Source: an uncultured Opitutaceae bacterium | GTDB lineage: Bacteria > Verrucomicrobiota > Verrucomicrobiia > Opitutales > Opitutaceae | Assembly (NCBI GenBank): GCA_951813085.1 | Contig: OX638348.1 | Coordinates: 3,047,627 to 3,111,626, forward strand | Length of the DNA stretch: 64,000 nucleotides | Direction: 5' to 3' | Part shown: positions 45,471-54,179 of the stretch, in pieces | How positions within the stretch are numbered: position 1 is the stretch's first letter | Layout of the letters: every line of letters starts with the position of its first letter | Notes under the pieces: generated by a model | What the model was told of the DNA's origin: nothing | What the model saw: the letters and a program-made list of their open reading frames with translations, nothing else | Databases searched by the model: none | Program-made: the position numbers and the translations under genes

Positions 45471-45888
45471 GATCCGATCTCGATTCCGGTTGGAGCAGAC
45501 CCTCGCCGGTCTCTACGATTACTGCGTATTCGAAGTCGATGATGCAAAACCGCCCGATGCGGGCATCGTACGTAATATTGCGAGCGAAGGGATCCCCATG
45601 CCGTACCCCATAGTCGCGCTCGAGCTCCTTGTAGAGCTCCGCGGTTCGAGTCTTGCTGATTGTATCTTCTACTCGGGCCCCGCAATTGCTCGTAACCATG
45701 TAAAGCGAATCCGGCTCCGAATACAGCAGCTTGGGTACGAAGGGGCACTCCTTTTTCTCCAGGTATTGCAACACCAGGATCTCGTTGTCGAAACGCTCCT
45801 GAGCCTCCGGACCCCTGAACGTTTTGTGAACGCGCCCGTCGTATCCGATCCTAACTGAAGCGCGCTGCGTATCTTTGATCTCTCGCAT
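45457..45888 (-). CDS. Minimal protein kinase-like protein (143 residues)
   Basis: This very short kinase-fold protein keeps the essential catalytic residues: Lys22 (RVHKTF), a helix-C-like Glu36 (FDNEILVLQYL), the catalytic loop HGDPFARN with Asp99 and Asn104, and the metal-binding Asp118 in IIDFEYAV. A normal kinase domain needs about 250 residues; here the substrate lobe after the DFE motif is only some 20 residues. It resembles RIO/Bud32- or APH-type lipopolysaccharide/protein kinases more than Hanks kinases. No glycine-rich loop is obvious. It overlaps a PP2C phosphatase gene. Phosphotransfer activity and target are inferred, not known. Confidence 0.65.
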   Translation of the reverse strand: MREIKDTQRASVRIGYDGRVHKTFRGPEAQERFDNEILVLQYLEKKECPFVPKLLYSEPDSLYMVTSNCGARVEDTISKTRTAELYKELERDYGVRHGDPFARNITYDARIGRFCIIDFEYAVIVETGEGLLQPESRSDHERK

Positions 45889-46079
45889 GTTCTATTTTGA
45901 GCGATTTCAAGAGCGATTGTTAGCGTTTCTCAATATTTTTCACTAAGTTAGAAAATTTGTTGAATCTCGGCGCATCTTTTGCTCCTTTCATAGCCCGTTC
46001 CTATATGGCACCCATGCTCCTGGAAGCCGCAATTCACTTTCGGGACAATCTAAACCCTTAAAAACAAACGACATCAATT

Positions 46080-47102
46080 ATGGCTAAATACAAGCTTGAA
46101 TACATATGGCTCGACGGCTACACGCCCGTTCCGAATCTACGCGGTAAAACACGTATCGCGTCTGAAGCGCCCAGCTCTATCGACGACTGCCCCATGTGGG
46201 GATTCGACGGTAGCTCGACGCTCCAAGCGGACGGAAGCGATTCCGATTGCATGCTTAAGCCAGTAAAGCTCTACCCAGACGTCGGTCGCAACAATGCGTT
46301 CATCGTCATGTGTGAAGTAATGCTCCCAAATGGCGATCCGCACCCAAGCAACCATCGAGCGACGATTATCGATGACCCAGATGCATGGTTCGGACTCGAG
46401 CAGGAGTATTTCTTGTTCGAAGATGGACGCCCTCTCGGCTGGCCTGAATCCGGTTATCCAGATCCACAAGGCGAGTACTACACGGGCGTCGGATATGAAA
46501 ACGTTGGCAGCCTCGCTCGCGAAATCGTAGACGAGCACCTTGAGCTCTGCCATGCTGCAGGAATCAACCATGAGGGCATCAACGCCGAGGTCGCAAAAGG
46601 CCAGTGGGAGTTCCAGGTATTCTCAAAAGGATCCAAGAACTGCGCTGACGACATTTGGACCGCGCGCTACCTCCTCCAGCGCCTCACCGAAAAGTACAAG
46701 GTAACGGTCGAGTACCACTGCAAGCCTTTCTCAGGCGACTGGAATGGCTCCGGCATGCACTGCAACTTCTCCACCAAGCATATGCGCGAAGTGGGCGGAA
46801 AAGACTACTTCCTCGCTCTCATGGACGCATTCGAGAAGAACAAGGACGAGCACATCGCAGCCTATGGCCCAGACAACCACATGCGTTTGACCGGTCTTCA
46901 CGAGACTCAGTCGATCGACAAGTTCTCCTGGGGAGTGGCTGACCGCGGCGCATCTATTCGCGTACCGCACAGCTTCGTCGCTGACGACAGGTACCAAGGG
47001 TACCTGGAAGATCGCCGCCCGAATTCGCAAGGCGATCCCTACCAGATCTGCTCGCGCGTGCTCAAGACGATATCCGAAGTACCGACCGCAGTCCCTGCGT
47101 AA
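46080..47102 (+). CDS. glnII: Glutamine synthetase type II (eukaryote-like)
   Basis: A 340-residue enzyme that makes glutamine from glutamate, ammonia and ATP. It is of the short GSII type: LEYIWLDGYTPVPNLRGKTR, MWGFDGSSTLQADGSDSD, CEVMLPNGDPHPSNHRA, WFGLEQEYFLF, AEVAKGQWEFQVF, GDWNGSGMHCNFS, HETQSIDKFSWGVADRGASI and DRRPNSQGDPY are all conserved. Type I enzymes are about 470 residues, so this is clearly GSII, and no adenylylation Tyr is expected. An ammonium transporter gene lies just downstream on the opposite strand, making a small nitrogen-assimilation locus. Confidence 0.95.
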   Translation: MAKYKLEYIWLDGYTPVPNLRGKTRIASEAPSSIDDCPMWGFDGSSTLQADGSDSDCMLKPVKLYPDVGRNNAFIVMCEVMLPNGDPHPSNHRATIIDDPDAWFGLEQEYFLFEDGRPLGWPESGYPDPQGEYYTGVGYENVGSLAREIVDEHLELCHAAGINHEGINAEVAKGQWEFQVFSKGSKNCADDIWTARYLLQRLTEKYKVTVEYHCKPFSGDWNGSGMHCNFSTKHMREVGGKDYFLALMDAFEKNKDEHIAAYGPDNHMRLTGLHETQSIDKFSWGVADRGASIRVPHSFVADDRYQGYLEDRRPNSQGDPYQICSRVLKTISEVPTAVPA

Positions 47103-47216
47103 GGAATTCCGATATCCATCGCTTTCAAAGCGGCGCCGTTTTTATTGCAGGGCGCAATGCGAGACCTGACAAAACCAGAAGGACCTCACTCTAATGAATC
47201 GGAGGCGATGAGAGAG

Positions 47217-47546
47217 TCAGTCTTGAGCGGCAATTCCAAGGGCAGCGTCCAGCGATCCGTCACGATCATCGGCGAATAGCTTTTCTTCATCGCCAAAGTA
47301 CTCGCCTGCGATGAAGACCTGAGGGACCGTTTTCTTGCTCCCCGATCGGCGTTTCATCTCCAAGTAGTTCTTTAGCGGCAGCTTCCAGCCAAAAAGCATA
47401 GGTACTTCCTTGTACACATAGGATACCCCTTTTTCATCTAGAAAGCGGGTCGCCTGCTTTGTGTAAGGGCAAAACAGGCTGCCAAATATTTCTACGTCGC
47501 GCTTATTTAGGGGATCGGAACTAGTCGTTGTATCCAGTTTCCCCAT
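47217..47546 (-). CDS. Glutaredoxin-like protein
   Basis: A 109-residue thioredoxin-fold protein. The active site is CPYT at about residues 26-29 (IFGSLFCPYTKQATRFLDEK), a one-Cys variant of the glutaredoxin CPYC, followed by KKTVPQVFIAGEYFGDEEKL with the conserved cis-Pro and the glutathione-contacting GEY-x-G-D turn. It could reduce glutathione-mixed disulfides by the monothiol route or act as a trafficking factor. Its first nine codons overlap the 3' end of amtB, so it is translated from the same message. That pairing is unusual; a GlnK-type protein would be the expected partner. Confidence 0.8.
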   Translation of the reverse strand: MGKLDTTTSSDPLNKRDVEIFGSLFCPYTKQATRFLDEKGVSYVYKEVPMLFGWKLPLKNYLEMKRRSGSKKTVPQVFIAGEYFGDEEKLFADDRDGSLDAALGIAAQD

Positions 47547-48846
47547 GCGATGTCAGGTCCAAGCCGCTCACTTCGTCTGACTCGTCGACTCGAAGTCCGA
47601 TCGTCGCGCTGATGACCTTCAGAATGATATAAGAAATTACAAAGGTGAAAATCGTAACGAATACGACCGCATACGCTTGAACGCCAAGCTGCTTGCCAAT
47701 TTCCAAGCCTTCGACTTTGCCGCCGAGAGCGGGTGACCCAAATACCGCCACCAGCAAGGTACCGACGAGTCCGCCAATACCGTGAACGCCAAATACGTCG
47801 AGCGAATCGTCGTACTGGTATTTGCTCTTAATAGCGGTACACATCCAATAGCAAAGAATTGAAGAAGTCAGGCCGATGACAACCGCCCCCATCGGGCCAA
47901 CGGATCCACTTGCCGGCGTGATCGCCGCTAGGCCTGCGATTGAGCCAGTCGCGATGCCCAGCACGCTGGGCTTGCCGTTCTTAACCCACTCGATAGCCAT
48001 CCAGCCGAGCGCCGCGCAGGATGCGGAGAGATGCGTTACGAGAATCGCCATAGCCGCGTCTCCGTTTGCTCCCAACGCGCTACCGCCGTTGAAGCCGAAC
48101 CAGCCTACCCAGAGCATACCCGCGCCCATCACCGTAAAAGGCAGGTTGTGGGGCAATATCTGGCCTTTTGGGTAGTCGCGACGCTTGCCTACCATGATAC
48201 AGGCAATCAACGCGCCCACGCCCGCAGTGATGTGAACCACGAGTCCACCCGCAAAATCCAGCACACCCTTGTCAGCGAAATATCCACCCGCGCCGCCCCA
48301 AATCATATGGCAGACAGGCAGGTAAACGAAGATGCCCCAAAGGCCGCAAAACCATAGCATGGCCGAGAACTTCATGCGCTCCGCGAATGCCCCAACCATC
48401 AGGGCAGGCGTGATAACGAAGAACGTCATTTGAAACATAGCGAATAGCGATTCCGGTATCGTCCCTGACTCGGAACTTGCGGTCACTCCATTCAAGAAAA
48501 CCTTGTCGAAGCCTCCCACGAAGGCATTCAAGCCAACCTTCCCCTCTTCCATTCCCACGGTCGAAAACGCCATCGAATAGCCTACGACGAGCCAGATAAC
48601 GCTCATAAGGCCCGTCAGTACGAAACAGTGCATCAGAACGGATAGCACGTTTCGCCCACGCACTAATCCCGCGTAGAAGAAAGAAAGACCTGGAATCGTC
48701 ATGAAAAGGACCAAGGCGCTCGCCGTTAGTATCCAAGCCGTGTCGCCGGAATCCAAGCCGCTTGATCCCTGCGCCATCGCCAGAGAAGGAAAAAGAATGG
48801 GCAGAAGGGCTGCCCCAATAAGGAGTTTTCGTAGTGAGGAGTGCAT
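47521..48846 (-). CDS. amtB: Ammonium transporter (Amt family)
   Basis: About 441 residues from ATG 48846 (the frame is open 30 bases further). A signal peptide (LLIGAALLPILFPSLAMAQG) and eleven helices follow. Conserved features include DTAWILTASALVLFMTIPGL, SFFYAGLVRGRNVLSVL, the channel His in LVVHITAGVGALIA and the second in FGVHGIGGLVGTL, and HNLPFTVMGAGMLWVGWFGF. It conducts ammonium/ammonia into the cytoplasm. No glnK gene is adjacent; a glutaredoxin-like gene overlaps the 3' end instead. It is convergent with glnII across the glutaredoxin gene. Confidence 0.93.
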   Translation of the reverse strand: MHSSLRKLLIGAALLPILFPSLAMAQGSSGLDSGDTAWILTASALVLFMTIPGLSFFYAGLVRGRNVLSVLMHCFVLTGLMSVIWLVVGYSMAFSTVGMEEGKVGLNAFVGGFDKVFLNGVTASSESGTIPESLFAMFQMTFFVITPALMVGAFAERMKFSAMLWFCGLWGIFVYLPVCHMIWGGAGGYFADKGVLDFAGGLVVHITAGVGALIACIMVGKRRDYPKGQILPHNLPFTVMGAGMLWVGWFGFNGGSALGANGDAAMAILVTHLSASCAALGWMAIEWVKNGKPSVLGIATGSIAGLAAITPASGSVGPMGAVVIGLTSSILCYWMCTAIKSKYQYDDSLDVFGVHGIGGLVGTLLVAVFGSPALGGKVEGLEIGKQLGVQAYAVVFVTIFTFVISYIILKVISATIGLRVDESDEVSGLDLTSHGETGYND

Positions 48847-49006
48847 TGTAGAGGTTTTTTTTGGGCGCCGCGCCACAACTGGCGATCAGCATATCCCCAT
48901 GTTCCTAATCCGTTGAAAGAATTCAATGGAAAAGGATGATTTTGAAGACTTTACTGAGACAATTCGCACCTAATACCAAGGTACGAAACCGTCGAGACCA
49001 GGCAGT

Positions 49007-50095
49007 TTAGCTTGTTTTGCAACGAGCAGAGTCCGCGATCTCTTGCGCCTTAAGCGACAATTCGGCCGCCTTGAATGCGTGATCCTGCGTCATGGCGTTT
49101 TCCGTTCGATTCTTCATATCGAGCACCAAATCTCCGAAAAACGGAAAATGCTGAGGGCCCTCGAAACGCGTTTCCGTTTCTTCGTCGTTGTTTACCACGA
49201 ACACGCTCGGGACGCTGTCCGGGCGCCCGATATCGAGATGCTTGCGCACTTCAATATAGCCCTCTGTCCCAAGTATGAACAGACGCCCATCTCCCCAAGC
49301 TCTGGCGGCGTCAGGCGTAAACCAGTCGATCCGGCAGTAGCAGGACGCCCCATTGTCCATGGTCATTGAGGTTTCACCGAAATCCTCGAGCTCGGGCTTG
49401 TCGGGATTGCTGAAATTCTCGACGCGCGAGAAATTGATGGCGGCATCCGAGGCTCCCGTAATGTGAAGCAATTGCTCGAACTGGTGACTGCCAATGTCCG
49501 TCAATATCCCTCCGTAGCGCTCTTTCTCGAAAAACCAGTCGGGACGATTTCCTTTGCTCAGGCGATGCGGCGCCATCACAAGCGCCTGCAGGACACGGCC
49601 GATCTTCCCAGAGCGACACAGCTCCCCGGCATAATAGGTCGGCGCGTTATGCAGGCGTTCACTGAAGTAGACCATATACTTTTGGCCGGTCGTGCGGACC
49701 GCTTCTCGGGCGGACTCAAGCTGTTCCAGGGTCGTGAACGGAGCCTTGTCCGTAAAGTAGTCCTTCCCGGCAGCCATCACTTTCAATCCCAGATCGCAAC
49801 GAAGGTTCGGGATGGCAGCTCCCGCCACGCACCGGATCGCTTCATCGCTCAAAATCGTGTCGAGATTCTCCACGACGCTCGCATGAGGAAATTTCTGCTG
49901 GAAGGCCTGCGCCTTCTCGGCATTGGGCTCGAATATATACTTCAGTCGCGCTCCGGCGTTCTCCAACGCCGTAGTCATTCCGTCTATGTGGGCGTGGTCC
50001 AAGCAGGCAAGACCGAACATGAACTCGCCAGGTTCGACGACATGAACATTCTGCCCACCGGGGTTGTAGGACATTCCATCAGATGCAGTAGTCAT
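49007..50095 (-). CDS. Gfo/Idh/MocA-family oxidoreductase
   Basis: A 362-residue NAD(P)-dependent oxidoreductase-like protein of the glucose-fructose oxidoreductase/inositol dehydrogenase superfamily. The Rossmann part spans about 25-150 and opens with FMFGLACLDHAHIDGMTTAL in place of the usual GxGxxG loop. It contains AGKDYFTDKAPFTTLEQLES in the K-P region, where the catalytic Lys is KAPF. The second domain has GGILTDIGSHQFEQLLHITG, with the conserved Asp and His. Substrate is probably a sugar or sugar-derived ketone; such paralogues are numerous in Verrucomicrobia. The N-terminal 25 residues may be non-native; an ATG at codon 26 is an alternative start. Confidence 0.82.
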   Translation of the reverse strand: MTTASDGMSYNPGGQNVHVVEPGEFMFGLACLDHAHIDGMTTALENAGARLKYIFEPNAEKAQAFQQKFPHASVVENLDTILSDEAIRCVAGAAIPNLRCDLGLKVMAAGKDYFTDKAPFTTLEQLESAREAVRTTGQKYMVYFSERLHNAPTYYAGELCRSGKIGRVLQALVMAPHRLSKGNRPDWFFEKERYGGILTDIGSHQFEQLLHITGASDAAINFSRVENFSNPDKPELEDFGETSMTMDNGASCYCRIDWFTPDAARAWGDGRLFILGTEGYIEVRKHLDIGRPDSVPSVFVVNNDEETETRFEGPQHFPFFGDLVLDMKNRTENAMTQDHAFKAAELSLKAQEIADSARCKTS

Positions 50096-50530
50096 AATTT
50101 ATAAAATGAAGCGTCAGATAATGAGAGGATTGTTATCAGTGAAACAAGCAAGGGCTCAATCGCCCCATTGCAACGGCTTTTTGCAGATCGATGCCGAAAG
50201 TTGAAAAAGGGCGATTCCAGACAAACTTCCAAGATGCGAGCCCGTTCGAATGCGAGCGCAGGCTAAGAGCCGTTGCAGAACCACGCGCAAGTCGATCGGC
50301 AGGCCCCTTAAGGGCTTAGTAAGTTGCCCGTTCCACTAGGGAAGTACACCCTTTCCCCTTAGGATATGAGGCAAAAATCGCTTCGATTCATCGATTTTTA
50401 AGGCCGCGCCCCTATCAATCTATCCCTGAAATCGGGTACAATAGATTCAATCGAGCGCTCTGGTTCTAAAATAGCTTATTATACGTATTCGTGGAAATAT
50501 TACTGGGAGATTGGGCGAACGATTCGATTT
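50096..50530. other. Intergenic stretch, about 435 bp
   Basis: No gene is visible. A perfect palindrome CCCTTAAGGG-type element (GGCCCCTTAAGGGCTTAG, near 50303-50320) and the related string CCCTTTCCCCTTAGG (near 50351) recall repeated CCCTTA half-sites, possible regulator targets between two divergent genes. I found no tRNA or riboswitch. Confidence 0.35.
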
Positions 50531-51226
50531 ATGATGAAATCGAAACAATCAGACGAAAATCGATCCGGAGAGGGGAAACAAAAAGGAAAGCTGGCCTTGA
50601 GCGGTTCAGGCGCCGGGGCGTTGCTGAGCCATGAGCCGCAGTCGAACACGGTTGCGATCGGACAAACGCTCACCGACCTGACAGGCGTCCTCGAATCCAT
50701 TGACCTGTTCGATACCGACAGTCAAAGCTTCACTTCAAAGCTCAAGAAGCACCACGAGGCAAACCAGCAGTTCGTTGACCCAGCGCAAATTGAGCGCGCC
50801 TCCTGTCCGCATTCCATAAAGAAGTGGGCCTTCGAACGCATGCCAGAACTGAAGATTCCCTACGAGGTCAAGAATCGCCTGAAACCTTCGCAGATCGAGG
50901 AAAACGCTGACGAGCATGCGACGATGCGCCTCCTGGACCTCGCGGAAGATTTTCTCCAGATCACCAGCTTCTGCCGCGCGCTTCAAGGCATGCAGATTGA
51001 GATGTCGCCACACGCGGCGGGCATGGAATTCATTTTCGAGTACATGGGCCCCTGCGATCGCATCGAGCTTAGGGAGATCGAGGATAAAGGGCTCAACTTG
51101 CTCTTCAAGAAATTCTCCCGCGAAAACAGCATGAGGCTAAGAGCGAACGTCTCCGACGAATTTGTCGAAATACAGGTAGTTGTCTTTAAAAAGCAACTAC
51201 GATTGGGAATGAGCCCAACGGATTAA
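50531..51226 (+). CDS. Unrecognised soluble protein
   Basis: A 231-residue protein with no recognised domain. The first 50 residues are low-complexity and polar (KSKQSDENRSGEGKQKGK), the middle has an amphipathic helical region (HSIKKWAFERMPELKIPYEV; HATMRLLDLAEDFLQITSFC), and the last 80 residues alternate beta-like strands (GMEFIFEYMGPCDRIELREI, FVEIQVVVFKKQLRLGM). There is no signal peptide or membrane helix, so it is probably cytoplasmic. It starts at ATG 50531. The neighbours (an oxidoreductase and a small membrane protein) give no functional clue. Confidence 0.55.
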   Translation: MMKSKQSDENRSGEGKQKGKLALSGSGAGALLSHEPQSNTVAIGQTLTDLTGVLESIDLFDTDSQSFTSKLKKHHEANQQFVDPAQIERASCPHSIKKWAFERMPELKIPYEVKNRLKPSQIEENADEHATMRLLDLAEDFLQITSFCRALQGMQIEMSPHAAGMEFIFEYMGPCDRIELREIEDKGLNLLFKKFSRENSMRLRANVSDEFVEIQVVVFKKQLRLGMSPTD

Positions 51227-51242
51227 GCGGGCTGATTGCTTG

Positions 51243-51608
51243 CTACCGTTGCGGCTTCTTGAGTGTCGAGGCAGTGGATGGAATCTTCGAGTGAAGAACT
51301 TCCCGCCATACTGCATGCATCACCCATAGCCCGAACAGACAGGGTAGTGTCGTAATCAAGGCAGAAGTAAAGACGCTGCTACGGATCGATTCCAGAATCG
51401 CCGGGATTATCATGAACGCGGCAAATCGATAGCACCACTGCTGCTTCGTGTAGAGCCGTTCCCTGGATCCGGGCACCGCTTCTAGGGTGCTATCTGGTTT
51501 CGTGCGAATTGCGACATGACCGAAATAACGACCATAAAAATAAGCATAGGACACCCAAAGCGCTCCCCAGAGCCATCCGCCCGTCAATCCTGCTGTTTCC
51601 TGATCCAC
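51243..51608 (-). CDS. Small membrane protein of unknown function
   Basis: A 121-residue protein with about three membrane helices: GLTGGWLWGALWVSYAYFYG, WCYRFAAFMIIPAILESI and FTSALITTLPCLFGLWVMHA. The rest is charged and the C-terminal tail is basic and probably cytoplasmic. I recognise no family. It is convergent with the gene at 50531 (17 bp between stops) and divergent from pyrE. Confidence 0.6.
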   Translation of the reverse strand: MDQETAGLTGGWLWGALWVSYAYFYGRYFGHVAIRTKPDSTLEAVPGSRERLYTKQQWCYRFAAFMIIPAILESIRSSVFTSALITTLPCLFGLWVMHAVWREVLHSKIPSTASTLKKPQR

Positions 51609-51775
51609 TGTAGTGTTTGATTAATCCCGATAGAAACGAATGTCCTAGCGATTGTCCCTATAATCGACTCATTTCCTTAGTACCTGAGAATCCGCCAGTG
51701 TTCCCCTCATGATAAGAATCCAGACGCTCACAATTTACTCGATTCTTTCGGTTGGCTCCGCAACGTGTTGTGAAG

Positions 51776-52345
51776 ATGCATTCTACTAAAGAGGAAGTTC
51801 TAGATATTTTTCGCTCTACGGAGGCCCTTTTGCAAGGGCATTTCATCCTTCGATCGGGGCTCAGAAGCGAGTATTTCTTCCAATGCGCGCAAGTGTGCCA
51901 GCACATGGCCGAGGTCACACGCCTGATAGTGCTCTTTAAGCCGCAGCTCGAGAATCTTGAATTCAAGACAGTGCTCGCACCCGCCATGGGAGGGCTCGTC
52001 GTAGGCCAAGAAGTCGCCCGGCAATTCAATGCGCGCTATATCTTCGTTGAGAAAGAGGATGACCGGCTCGTGCTTCGTCGGGGATTCAAGATCGACCCAG
52101 ACGAGCCTATATTGATCGTTGAGGACGTCATCACTCGTGGAGGTCGCGCCCAGGAAGCGATCGATATCGTTCGCGAAAACGGCGGAAAAGTCGCCGGGCT
52201 CGCGGTACTTGTCGATCGCAGCCAAGGCAATGCCACGTTCGACTGCCCCCTCTTTTCATTACTCGAGATGGGTTTCCCCACTTTTGAACCAGACGCATTG
52301 CCCGAACATCTCAAATCAATCCCAGCGATAAAGCTTGGGAGCTAG
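51776..52345 (+). CDS. pyrE: Orotate phosphoribosyltransferase
   Basis: A 189-residue enzyme that converts orotate and PRPP to orotidine monophosphate in pyrimidine synthesis. The start is ATG 51776; the frame extends upstream to a TTG but without family similarity. The characteristic PRPP-binding loop is ILIVEDVITRGGRAQEAIDI, the N-terminal region reads LLQGHFILRSGLRSEYFFQC, and the catalytic/flexible loop is VEKEDDRLVLRRGF. Length is typical. No other pyr gene is adjacent. Confidence 0.92.
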   Translation: MHSTKEEVLDIFRSTEALLQGHFILRSGLRSEYFFQCAQVCQHMAEVTRLIVLFKPQLENLEFKTVLAPAMGGLVVGQEVARQFNARYIFVEKEDDRLVLRRGFKIDPDEPILIVEDVITRGGRAQEAIDIVRENGGKVAGLAVLVDRSQGNATFDCPLFSLLEMGFPTFEPDALPEHLKSIPAIKLGS

Positions 52346-52351
52346 CGCCTG

Positions 52352-53404
52352 CTACGATCCGTCAATCGAAATCCACTGTCCGCCTGCATTGAACGAGGCG
52401 CGGGCAGCATCCGTGAATTTCATGTAGTTCACTCCATCTTCGAATGAGGTAAGCGTTACAGGAGTCCCCTCTCGAACGCTATCAACGAAGTCAGCTTCCA
52501 CGTTCCAATCCGCTATATCTTCTGGCTCCGGCTCGATCGCTGCTTCCGCGCTTCCCTCGATCGTCTGATACAGTTGCCCTACTCTCAAATCCAGCCGCAA
52601 GGAACCCTTCGTTCCGCAAATAACGAACTCATCGCGACCGCTCCCCATTTCCATACCGCTCATCAATCCCGTAAGCTGAAGTCCGTCCGCGTACTCTGCC
52701 ATCCATGTAGTTGTTTCCGGGATCTCCACGCGAGTCTTGGATCCCGTCTCCGGATCGTTGCGCTCTTCCATGAAAATTCTCCCATACGACCACACCTTTA
52801 CAGGTTCGCGCTTCAACCAACGCTGGGCCACTTCGTAATAAATTCCAAGCATCAGCGTGTTGTTTCCGCTGTACTCGATCTTTTGTCGCCAATTCATGGG
52901 CGCAAGCGGGTCCGCGTTCATTGGCAACGTTTTCAAGACGCTCAACTCGCGCAGCTCACCCAAGGCGCCCGAAGAGAGAACGTTCGCAATTGTGGCATCC
53001 CACTTCAGGGTGAACGGAGAGGGAACGATTTGGGCCACGAGCTCTGGAGCTGCGCGAGAGGCTTGCAGCATCGCCTCCGCCTCGGCCGCGTTCATCGCCA
53101 TTCGCGCTTCAGTCAATACGTGCTTCCCCGCCTTAAGTGCAGCGATCGTGATCGGCGCATGCAAATAGGGCCAAGTGCCAATGCAAATCGCGTCGATCGA
53201 CTCGTCATTCACGACCGCATTCCAGTCTTCAGCAACGCGTGGAATGCCATATTCATCGGCAACCGCCTGAGAGGAAGCGATCGAACGATTGCAGACGACA
53301 TCGATGCTGACGCCATCAATCGCTTGAAATCCCGGAATGTGACGCAATTTCATGTTGCCGCCAGCGCCTACAAGTCCTACCCGAATCGGTTTCAAATCAG
53401 CCAT
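52352..53404 (-). CDS. Gfo/Idh/MocA-family oxidoreductase
   Basis: A 350-residue member of the same superfamily as the gene at 49007, but not a close copy. It has a normal N-terminal Rossmann loop (RVGLVGAGGNMKLRHIPGFQ), DAICIGTWPYLHAPITIAAL, and the LKAGKHVLTEARMAMNAAEA region, where the usual E-K-P reads E-A-R so the canonical catalytic Lys is not obvious. Substrate is unknown and enzymatic competence is uncertain. It is convergent with pyrE (six bases between stops) and lies just downstream of a lipoprotein gene on the same strand. Confidence 0.82.
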   Translation of the reverse strand: MADLKPIRVGLVGAGGNMKLRHIPGFQAIDGVSIDVVCNRSIASSQAVADEYGIPRVAEDWNAVVNDESIDAICIGTWPYLHAPITIAALKAGKHVLTEARMAMNAAEAEAMLQASRAAPELVAQIVPSPFTLKWDATIANVLSSGALGELRELSVLKTLPMNADPLAPMNWRQKIEYSGNNTLMLGIYYEVAQRWLKREPVKVWSYGRIFMEERNDPETGSKTRVEIPETTTWMAEYADGLQLTGLMSGMEMGSGRDEFVICGTKGSLRLDLRVGQLYQTIEGSAEAAIEPEPEDIADWNVEADFVDSVREGTPVTLTSFEDGVNYMKFTDAARASFNAGGQWISIDGS

Positions 53405-53424
53405 AACTATCGTACGCTAGGCCA

Positions 53425-54108
53425 TTAGGATTCCTTGGCAATCCTCGATCGATATAAGCCGCGCTGGGCCTGATCGCCATACTGATCCTTGAGCAATTCC
53501 CAAACCAAGTCCCTATTCTTGTAATGATCTGACAAATACGGTTTGAGACGTTGCTCAAACCGATCCCGAAAAAATCGCGACAGCTCGATTTTCCATCCAT
53601 TCTCCTCCACGAAATGCAGGCTGATCCCTATCGGCACACCAGCCCGAAACAGCCTTCCCGCCGTCGTTCCATTGATCGAATCGACTGAACCCAGCGAGGT
53701 TTCGAACAATTCCTCTTCCAGCAATTCCAGCAAATAGCCACTGAGCGCCTTGCTTCCGTCTCCCGATTCAAGCACGCGATTCCAATCCAGCCAATCCTCT
53801 CGCTCGAGAAAATCGAGCCGCATTCGAATCATCAGAACCATATATCGATCGAATGCCGAAAGCCTCCTCAAGGATTCCGCATCGCCTCGAATCACCCACG
53901 CTTGAATTCCTCCAAAATAGCCGAGAGTCGAATTCGATACGCAACCATCCAGCTTTTCCATTTCACTGCCTTTCCACGCAGCATCGAAGCGTTCGTAAAC
54001 TTGATTCGGCGTGTCCTTAGATGGAGCGCATCCAAGCGTGAGCAGAACCGCTGAGATTAAGGCAGCTTTGTATAGCGTATAAGCGTATAAACGATGCGAC
54101 GCATACAT
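53425..54108 (-). CDS. Putative lipoprotein of unknown function
   Basis: About 227 residues from ATG 54108; a longer frame begins at a TTG overlapping the recJ stop. The signal ends in the lipobox LLTLGC (ALISAVLLTLGCAPSKDT), predicting a lipid-anchored protein of the cell envelope. The mature part is acidic and helical with SLSFRFF-like turns (DYMVL/RMRLDFLEREDWLDWN; VEENGWKIELSRFFRDRFEQ). The Trp/Asp spacing recalls SnoaL/NTF2-like folds, but I cannot confirm it. It follows recJ on the same strand and may be the last gene of the yajC-secDF-recJ run. Confidence 0.6.
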   Translation of the reverse strand: MYASHRLYAYTLYKAALISAVLLTLGCAPSKDTPNQVYERFDAAWKGSEMEKLDGCVSNSTLGYFGGIQAWVIRGDAESLRRLSAFDRYMVLMIRMRLDFLEREDWLDWNRVLESGDGSKALSGYLLELLEEELFETSLGSVDSINGTTAGRLFRAGVPIGISLHFVEENGWKIELSRFFRDRFEQRLKPYLSDHYKNRDLVWELLKDQYGDQAQRGLYRSRIAKES

Positions 54109-54179
54109 GATGTTTCTTGTTAGGGAATACCCATCTGGCTCGCAAGGGGATTGCGCGCAATTCCGACCTCGACTCGGAA

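Noticed and set aside
46006..46020. A TGGCAC string upstream of glnII that recalls a sigma-54 promoter
   Set aside because: The GC of the -12 element is three bases too close to the -24 GG, so the required spacing is not met.
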